Of a stretch of 64,000 bases of DNA, positions 58,288-64,000 are shown one piece after another. Position 1 is the first letter of the stretch. Each line of letters opens with the position of its first letter. The notes beneath the pieces were generated by a model, which did not search any database, was not told where the DNA came from, and saw only the letters and a program-made list of their open reading frames with translations. Source of the stretch: Enterobacter sp. C2 (GTDB lineage Bacteria > Pseudomonadota > Gammaproteobacteria > Enterobacterales > Enterobacteriaceae); NCBI RefSeq assembly GCF_019880405.1, contig NZ_CP082269.1:2790001-2854000 (forward strand), read 5' to 3'. A program made the position numbers and the translations under genes.

Positions 58288-59686
58288 AGAAGCCGCCCGT
58301 GTCCGTCAGGGCGGTGATCATCACGCTGGAGCCGACCGCCGGGTCGCGCCCCAGCCGGACCATAATCATCGGGATCAGCACCCCCATGGTGGCGGCCAGC
58401 AGCAGGTTTAGCACCATCGCCAGGGTCATCACCCCGCCGAGGGCCATGTCGTCATAGAGCCACCAGGTCACGCCGCCCATAATCCCGCCCCACACCAGGC
58501 CGTTGATCAGCGCCACGCCCAATTCGCGGAAGATGAGAAAGCGGTAGTTTCCTGGCTGAATGTTTTGCAGCGCAAGCGCGCGCACGATCATGGTGATGGT
58601 CTGGTTGCCGGTGTTGCCGCCGATCCCGGCGACGATAGGCATCAGCGAGGCCAGGGCCACCAGCTGGGAGATGGTATGCTCGAAGCCATCAATCACCCGC
58701 GAGGCGATAAAGGCGGTGCAGAGGTTGATCGCCAGCCACGCCCAGCGGTTCTTGACCGCTTTGCCGACCGGGGCAAAGACATCCTCCTCCGGGCTGAGAC
58801 CGCCCATCAGGCGCATGTCGTTATCGCTCTCCTCATAGACCACGTTAACAATCTCATCGATGGTCACCCGCCCCAGCAGCTTGCCGTCGGGGTTGACCAC
58901 CGGCGCACTCACCAGATTGTCACGCTCAAAGGTACGGGCGGTCTTCTCCGCATCGTCATGGGGCGAGAAGGTCACAGGATCGTCCTCCATCACCTCGCTG
59001 ACCCGCGTCTGGGTATCATTGAGCAGGATCGTTTGCAGCGGCAGCTCGCCGAGCAGCAGCCCATCGCGATCGGTCACAAACAGCTTATCGGTGTTCTGCG
59101 GCATGCTGCCGAGGCGATGCAGATAGCGCTGCACCGTCTCCAGGGTCACCTCCGGACGGACGGTGATCACCTCAAACTCCATCAGCGCTCCCACGCTGTT
59201 CTGCTCGTAGCTCATCACCTGATGCACGCGGGCGCGATCGTCGGGCGGCAGCGAAGCCTCCAGCCGTCCGGTGAGGTTACGCGGCAGACGCTTAACCAGA
59301 TAGATCTGCTCGTCGATATCCAGCCCGCGCAGCGCCTCCAGCAGCGCCTGGTCACTCATCTCCTCGATCAGATCCTCGCGCACGCTGTCCGTGGCCTCAA
59401 GCAGGATGTCCCCGCGTTTGAGATCGTCAACCAGACGCCACAGCGCCCGGCGCTCCTCGGTGGGCAGCGCCTCCAGCGTATCCGCCAGGTCCGGGGCCGG
59501 GAGGTGCGAGACCAGCACGCCAACTTCGGCAATATCATCGTTTAGCGCGCTGCCGTCGAACTGCTCGACCAGGGTCAGCTTGCCGAGGATCTGGGAGGTA
59601 ATGGCGCTGTTAGTATTTAGCAGCCAGATGAGGCGCGCCCGCTCCTCGTCGCGAAGGCGGGCGCTATTTTTAGGGGTGGCGGACAT
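58250..59686 (-). CDS. mgtE: MgtE-type magnesium transporter
   Basis: This 478-residue protein has the three-part MgtE layout: N domain (about 20-155), two CBS domains (about 160-285) and five C-terminal helices (about 310-478) with the pore signature MPIVAGIGGNTGNQT. The N and CBS domains gate the channel by binding Mg2+ (known for Thermus MgtE). E. coli K-12 lacks it, so this is an addition relative to that order. Its 3' end overlaps the SulP gene; it lies 23 bases upstream of the next feature boundary, after yojI on the same strand. Confidence 0.95.
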   Translation of the reverse strand: MSATPKNSARLRDEERARLIWLLNTNSAITSQILGKLTLVEQFDGSALNDDIAEVGVLVSHLPAPDLADTLEALPTEERRALWRLVDDLKRGDILLEATDSVREDLIEEMSDQALLEALRGLDIDEQIYLVKRLPRNLTGRLEASLPPDDRARVHQVMSYEQNSVGALMEFEVITVRPEVTLETVQRYLHRLGSMPQNTDKLFVTDRDGLLLGELPLQTILLNDTQTRVSEVMEDDPVTFSPHDDAEKTARTFERDNLVSAPVVNPDGKLLGRVTIDEIVNVVYEESDNDMRLMGGLSPEEDVFAPVGKAVKNRWAWLAINLCTAFIASRVIDGFEHTISQLVALASLMPIVAGIGGNTGNQTITMIVRALALQNIQPGNYRFLIFRELGVALINGLVWGGIMGGVTWWLYDDMALGGVMTLAMVLNLLLAATMGVLIPMIMVRLGRDPAVGSSVMITALTDTGGFFIFLGLATIFLL

Positions 59687-59709
59687 TAACGACTCCTTAT
59701 CCTTTATCC

Positions 59710-61353
59710 TTATGCGGTGCGTGAAACGGCGTCGCGGGAAGCGAGCGTTCGTTCTTCTCCTGTCAGCTCTGAGAGTACGCCACTGCGCATCTCCAGCAGG
59801 CGATCGGCATGTATAAAGTAGTGGTCGTCGTGACTAATAGCAAAAATGGTTTTCCCTTCGGCCTGCATCAGCGGCAGGATCGTCTGGTAAAACTCGCGGC
59901 GGAAGTGCGGATCCTGATCGGCGGCCCACTCATCCAGCAGGATGATATCGCGCTCCTCTGCCAGCGCCAGCAGCAGGGCCACGCGCTTCTTCTGGCCTTT
60001 CGACAGCTTGAGGTTCAGGATCTTGCCGTTATCCAGCTCCAGCTTGTGGGTCATCTTCAGCTGCGCTAACCATCTGTCGACGATAGCCGGATCGGCCTGC
60101 TTCCCTTCCGGGCCAATGAGCTGGTCAAACAGCCAGACGTCGGTAAATACCGCTGAGAAGAGCTTGCGATAGTCCTCTTCACGCCCGGCGGCCAGCGGCT
60201 GGCCGTCGATGAGAATGGTGCCCGACACCGGCTGATAGAGACCGGTCAGCAGCATCGCCAGAGTCGACTTGCCGCTGCCGTTGCCACCGATCAGAAATAC
60301 CAGTTCGCCGCGCGTCAGAGTCAGGTTAATCGGCCCCACGGAGAAAGCGCCCTCCTGGTAGGTAAAGGTCACGTCGCGTAGCTCCAGCGTCTGCCAGCCG
60401 GTAAAGGCGGTCGGGCGCGGAAACTCAGGGTTATAGGGCGCAAGAGAGAACTGCTTTAGTTTGTTAAACGCCACTTGGGCGCTGAGCAGGGTCGGCAGCG
60501 CCCCTACCGCCGACAGCAGCGGCGTGCGCAGGAACAGCACGGTCAGGGAGAAGGTCGCCGCGACGTTAGTATCCGCCCAGCCAAGGCCGTTAGCCATCCA
60601 GAACACCAGGCCAATCGCCCCCAGCATCATGATGTTTGACCAGTTAACTGCGCTGAGGTGGAAGGTGTCGGCGCGAATAATATGGTGGCGATACTCCTGC
60701 GCATCCGGCAGGTAAGCGTTGTTAAAGATCGCCTCGGCACGCTCGCGGTTGAGGGTCAGCTCTTTACGCCCCTCCAGCACCGTCTGGTAGTCATGGTGCA
60801 GCTTGTCTTCGGTTTCACGCAGTCTCGCTAAATGCTTATAGACCCGCGACACCAGCACAAAGCCGCCCCAGATGGTTATCGCCATCCACAGGGCGGTGAC
60901 CAGCAGCATTTTGCCAGAGAGCCAGCCCAGGTAGGCCGCCGATCCGGCGGTCAGGATGATCCCCTGCACCAGCTCCGGCAGGCGTACAAAGGCGATGGTG
61001 ATGTTACGCACGTCGCTGGTCAACGCGGCCAGCAGCGCGGCGTTGCCTAACTGCTCCACGCGCTCCACCTGGGTATCGAGGATGCGCTTAATGAACTCTC
61101 CCCGCAGGCGGTAGACAAAGTGATGGCCGAGGGCGGTCAGTGCCAGCTGCGAGCCAAGGGTCACCGCCATCAGCAGCAGCAGCAGGCCGAGAAACTCCGG
61201 CAGCACCGTCAGGGTGATATCCACGTTCTCGATGAGTCGCGCGTTAATAAAGGCAATGAGGCCGATGCCAAGCGCCGCGCTGAGCAGGGTCAACAGGATG
61301 ACGGCAATAAAAGGCCAGCGGTACTGCCGCCAGACAAGAAGAAGAAGTTCCAT
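59710..61353 (-). CDS. yojI: YojI, ABC exporter (microcin J25 / peptide type)
   Basis: This 547-residue fused exporter half has six membrane helices (about 1-300) and one ATPase domain with Walker [10 protein letters not shown], signature [10 protein letters not shown] and Walker [14 protein letters not shown]. Length equals E. coli YojI. The LSKGQ signature (rather than LSGGQ) is family-typical for PvdE/SyrD relatives. E. coli YojI exports microcin J25 with TolC. It is upstream of mgtE on the same strand with a 23-base gap. Confidence 0.96.
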   Translation of the reverse strand: MELLLLVWRQYRWPFIAVILLTLLSAALGIGLIAFINARLIENVDITLTVLPEFLGLLLLLMAVTLGSQLALTALGHHFVYRLRGEFIKRILDTQVERVEQLGNAALLAALTSDVRNITIAFVRLPELVQGIILTAGSAAYLGWLSGKMLLVTALWMAITIWGGFVLVSRVYKHLARLRETEDKLHHDYQTVLEGRKELTLNRERAEAIFNNAYLPDAQEYRHHIIRADTFHLSAVNWSNIMMLGAIGLVFWMANGLGWADTNVAATFSLTVLFLRTPLLSAVGALPTLLSAQVAFNKLKQFSLAPYNPEFPRPTAFTGWQTLELRDVTFTYQEGAFSVGPINLTLTRGELVFLIGGNGSGKSTLAMLLTGLYQPVSGTILIDGQPLAAGREEDYRKLFSAVFTDVWLFDQLIGPEGKQADPAIVDRWLAQLKMTHKLELDNGKILNLKLSKGQKKRVALLLALAEERDIILLDEWAADQDPHFRREFYQTILPLMQAEGKTIFAISHDDHYFIHADRLLEMRSGVLSELTGEERTLASRDAVSRTA

Positions 61354-61433
61354 GAGAGCGATCCGGCAAGAAAAATCAGCCCGCAGTGTAAACTGCTGCT
61401 GTGACGGATCAAGAATAATTCTGATTTATATTC

Positions 61434-62078
61434 TTAATTACCTGCACGGCGAAAGGTTAAGTTGTAGCGGCATTCACCGGTGGCCGGATGCTGGCCTGGC
61501 TTAAGCGGCTGCACGCCGTGATAGAAGAGACGCGACGGGCCGCCCCACACTACCACGTCGCCATGCTCCAGCAGCAGGCGCTTGAGCGGATCGCTGCGGC
61601 GAAGCCCACCAAACTGGAAAACAGCAGGCAGGCCCAGCGAGACCGAAACGATCGGTGCCCGCAGATCCGGCTCGTCTTTATCCTGATGCAGAGAGAGCTT
61701 GGCGCCCGGCAGGTAGCGGTTGATCAGGCAGGCGTCCGGCTGAAAATCGCTGTAGCCTGCCGCCGTCGAAGCCTGCTGGCATAGCGCGGCAAAGGCGGGC
61801 GGCATAGCAGGCCACGGCTGGCCAGTGAGCGGATCGCCAGGGGCATAGCGGTAGCCGCGCGCATCGGTCGTCCAGCCCAGGCGGCCACAGTTGGTCATCG
61901 CCACCGACATGGTATAGCCGCCGGGAGTGACCATCTGGCGAAACGGTGACTGGCTGGCGACCGCGTCAATATCGGCCAGCAGCGCATCGGCGTCGGCAAG
62001 GGCAAAGCGACGCAGGATAGTGGCCCCCGGTGCCAGCGGCTCCTGCCACGGTTCAGCATCGGCAAACAGATCGAGCAT
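61434..62078 (-). CDS. alkB: AlkB, alpha-ketoglutarate-dependent DNA dealkylase
   Basis: This 214-residue Fe(II)/2-oxoglutarate dioxygenase (216 in E. coli) removes methyl groups from 1-methyladenine and 3-methylcytosine. The iron ligands lie in LHQDKDEPDLRAPIVSVSLG (His, Asp) and FYHGVQPL (His); the arginine for 2-oxoglutarate lies in CRYNLTFR. The start MLDLFADAEPWQEP overlaps the ada stop by one base (TAATG). Part of the ada-alkB adaptive-response operon. Confidence 0.97.
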   Translation of the reverse strand: MLDLFADAEPWQEPLAPGATILRRFALADADALLADIDAVASQSPFRQMVTPGGYTMSVAMTNCGRLGWTTDARGYRYAPGDPLTGQPWPAMPPAFAALCQQASTAAGYSDFQPDACLINRYLPGAKLSLHQDKDEPDLRAPIVSVSLGLPAVFQFGGLRRSDPLKRLLLEHGDVVVWGGPSRLFYHGVQPLKPGQHPATGECRYNLTFRRAGN

Positions 62079-63142
62079 TATGACTCCTCTTTTAACGATT
62101 CGCGCGCCAGCAGCTGGGCCTTGCGCGCCGGCCCCCAGCGGTAGCCGGAGAGCATGCCATCCCCGCGAACCACACGATGGCAAGGGATCACGATCGCCAG
62201 ACGGTTAGCCGCACAGGCGCTGGCTACGGCGCGGATCGCCTGCGGCTTGCCGATGGCACTGGCAACGGCGCGATAGCTGGCGGTTTCCCCCGCCGGGATC
62301 GCCTGCAGTGCCTGCCAGACCTGCATCTGAAAGGCGGTGCCGCGTAGATCCAGCGGCAGGGCCAGCGGGCGGCCAGGACTTTCAATTGTCGCTACAACCT
62401 CGGCAACCCGGGCGCTAAATTCAGCATCGTCCTGCGTAAGCTGAGCCTGAGGAAACATCGTGTGCAACTCGGCGGTGAGCAGCGAGTCACAGTCAGCCAG
62501 CAGGATCGCGCAGATACCGCGCTCGCTTTCAGCCACCAGACAGCGGCCCAGCGTAGAGTGCGTTAACGCGTAGCGGATCGCTGCCCCCTCCCCGCCCTGA
62601 CGATACTGGCGAGCCGTCATACCCAGCGACGCATCCGCCTTGCGGTAGTAGCTGCCGCTGTCCGGGAAGCCAGCGGCCAGCACCGCATCGGTAATGGTTG
62701 TACTGTGAGGAAGTGCGTTGCGCAGGCGCTTCGCCCGCGCGGCCTGCTGCCAGGCTTTGGGCGTCATGCCGGTAACGGCTTTAAACTGGCGGTGAAGATG
62801 GTAGGGGCTGAGACCTACCTGTTGCGCCAGCGCTGCCAGGGTTATCGGCGTCTCCTGCTCCAGCAGACGGCAGGCTGCGGTAATTTTTTGCGCCAGGCTG
62901 CGCTTGTCTGCGGGTCTGTCCGGCTGGCAACGCTTGCAGGGACGAAACCCCGCCTGCGCCGCTGTCTGAGCATCGGCAAAGAAGCGCACGTTTTCGCGCA
63001 GGGCGTGGCGCGCCCGGCACGAGGGGCGGCAAAAGATGCCGGTGGTCATGACGGCAAAGACGAAACGATCGTCCGCGTCAGCACGCCGCTCAAGCACCGC
63101 CTGCCAGCGCTGCTCGTCTTCAATAAAGGTCGTTACGCTCAT
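62078..63142 (-). CDS. ada: Ada, DNA methyltransferase and adaptive-response activator
   Basis: This 354-residue protein equals E. coli Ada. The N-terminal zinc domain has Cys38 and Cys42 (GIFCRPSC) and the second pair in FRPCKRCQP; Cys38 accepts methyl from phosphotriesters and turns Ada into an activator. An AraC-type helix-turn-helix (about 85-180) follows. The C-terminal domain has the O6-methylguanine acceptor Cys in VIPCHRVV. First gene of ada-alkB, with an Ada box upstream. Confidence 0.98.
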   Translation of the reverse strand: MSVTTFIEDEQRWQAVLERRADADDRFVFAVMTTGIFCRPSCRARHALRENVRFFADAQTAAQAGFRPCKRCQPDRPADKRSLAQKITAACRLLEQETPITLAALAQQVGLSPYHLHRQFKAVTGMTPKAWQQAARAKRLRNALPHSTTITDAVLAAGFPDSGSYYRKADASLGMTARQYRQGGEGAAIRYALTHSTLGRCLVAESERGICAILLADCDSLLTAELHTMFPQAQLTQDDAEFSARVAEVVATIESPGRPLALPLDLRGTAFQMQVWQALQAIPAGETASYRAVASAIGKPQAIRAVASACAANRLAIVIPCHRVVRGDGMLSGYRWGPARKAQLLARESLKEES

Positions 63143-63208
63143 ATCAGGCTCCTCTCTTTAGCTTAGCCCGACTATGCCCTGGGGCCAGACTACCTTCACC
63201 TGAAATCT

Positions 63209-63216
63209 TGCGCTTT
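63209..63216 (-). promoter_or_regulatory. Ada box upstream of ada
   Basis: AAAGCGCA on the minus strand, 67 bases before the ada start, is the core to which methylated Ada binds in E. coli. It lies between apbE and ada. Confidence 0.8.
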
Positions 63217-63220
63217 AATT

Positions 63221-64000
63221 CTATTTGCTCTGCAAAAAAGCAGCAAACTGCGGCGACATCCAGGAGGTAAAGGTATCGCCCTCCTTGGTGATCATATAGA
63301 TTGCCAGCCCTTCACGCATCGCCACCTCGCGGGCCTTCTGCGGGCCCAGCACCATCAGACCGGTATCCCATGTGTCGGCCTCCAGCGCCGTCGGAGCAAT
63401 CACCGTGACCGATACCAGATTATGATCAATAGGATGTCCGGTATGCGGATCGATAACGTGCGACAGCCGCTTGCCGTCCAGCTCATAGTAGTTGCGGTAG
63501 CTGCCGGAGGTGCTGATACCGTGTCCGTTAATATCCACCACCGCCTGTACCGCGTTCTCGCGATCGGTCGGCTTCTGGATCGCCACCCGCCAGGGTTTAC
63601 CTTCGCCGTTCATACCCCGGCTCACCAGCGCGCCGCCTACCGAGACCAGATAGCGGGGGATCCCCTCCTGCTCCATCAGCTGTGCCAGATGATCGGCTGC
63701 GTAGCCCTCACCGACCGTAGAGAGATCGACATAGAGGTCGGGAATATCCTTCTGCAAAAACTGCTGCCCAGCCTGGTAAGAGACCGCCAGATGTTGCAGG
63801 CCAACGCGCATTTTTGCCGCCTCAATCTGCGCTGGCGTCGGCGTCGTGTTGGGCTGTTTATCCGGCCCAAAGCCCCACAGGTTAACCAGCGGGCCAATGG
63901 TGATGTCCATTGCACTGTCAGTTTTGATGCCGATACGCAGCGCAAGAGTGACAATGTCTGCCATCGCGGCGTCAACCGGCCACGGCGTGGTGCTGGTGGA
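63221..64000 (-). CDS. apbE: ApbE, FAD:protein FMN transferase (5' end outside window)
   Basis: This is the C-terminal 259 residues or so of the flavin transferase (351 in E. coli). The frame is open to the window edge (STSTTPWPVDAAMADIVTLA). Visible family segments are DITIGPLVNLWGFGP, YVDLSTVGEGYAADHLAQ, GGALVSRGMN and SHVIDPHTGHPI, with metal-binding Asp in EADTWDTGLMVLGP. It attaches FMN to Thr or Ser of Nqr/Rnf proteins; it is a periplasmic lipoprotein, though its signal lies outside the window. Confidence 0.96.
   Translation of the reverse strand, partial: STSTTPWPVDAAMADIVTLALRIGIKTDSAMDITIGPLVNLWGFGPDKQPNTTPTPAQIEAAKMRVGLQHLAVSYQAGQQFLQKDIPDLYVDLSTVGEGYAADHLAQLMEQEGIPRYLVSVGGALVSRGMNGEGKPWRVAIQKPTDRENAVQAVVDINGHGISTSGSYRNYYELDGKRLSHVIDPHTGHPIDHNLVSVTVIAPTALEADTWDTGLMVLGPQKAREVAMREGLAIYMITKEGDTFTSWMSPQFAAFLQSK

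Noticed and set aside
58565..59545. 326-residue open frame on the plus strand
   Set aside because: It is antisense to mgtE and rich in Arg, His and Gln; mgtE explains the coding signal.

Overview
The window is a piece of an enterobacterial chromosome (family Enterobacteriaceae). Gene content and order follow the E. coli K-12 yohJ-to-apbE region closely, and the proteins are near-identical in length and motifs to their E. coli namesakes. The GC-rich core, the absence of preT-preA and of nupX/rihB/psu genes, and the extra uxuA and yciGF-type genes fit an Enterobacter, Leclercia or Lelliottia type of organism better than E. coli itself. The species cannot be settled from this window. There is no IS element, CRISPR array, rRNA or recognisable integrase. 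One tRNA (Pro, GGG) is present.

Layout: (1) 1-2.8 kb, yohJ (cut), yohK, cdd and sanA. (2) 2.8-7.5 kb, an accessory block where E. coli has yeiS-preT-preA: an EAL-HDOD protein, an EmrE-type SMR pump, a four-gene membrane-protein operon of unknown role, and a yciG/yciF-like stress operon ending in a 28-residue gene. (3) 7.8-16 kb, mglBAC with galS and its operators, yeiB, folE and an MFS carrier. (4) 16-18.6 kb, yeiG, then an AT-rich LysR regulator overlapping a holin-like small membrane gene. (5) 18.6-25.4 kb, cirA (Fur box), lysP, yeiE, yeiH and nfo. (6) 25.4-36.6 kb, fruBKA with Cra sites, setB, yeiW, efpL, uxuA divergent from yeiQ, yeiR and lpxT. (7) 37-51.6 kb, mepS, yejABEF, yejG, bcr, rsuA, radD, rplY, yejK, yejL, yejM and tRNA-Pro. 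(8) 51.7-55.1 kb, three tandem, AT-rich paralogous genes of unknown function directly downstream of the tRNA. (9) 55.1-64 kb, mqo, a SulP carrier, mgtE, yojI, ada-alkB and apbE (cut).

Functional themes: sugar uptake and use (galactose by Mgl, fructose by Fru, hexuronates by UxuA/YeiQ), peptide uptake (YejABEF), envelope maintenance (LpxT, MepS, YejM, SanA), alkylation and strand-break repair (Ada, AlkB, Nfo, RadD), and translation (EfpL, RplY, RsuA).

The most unusual material is the tandem paralog trio (51.7-55.1 kb), which looks like a duplicated, C-terminally diversifying family at a tRNA gene, and the LysR plus holin-like pair (17.4-18.6 kb). All family names rest on recognising sequence from memory; no database search was run.
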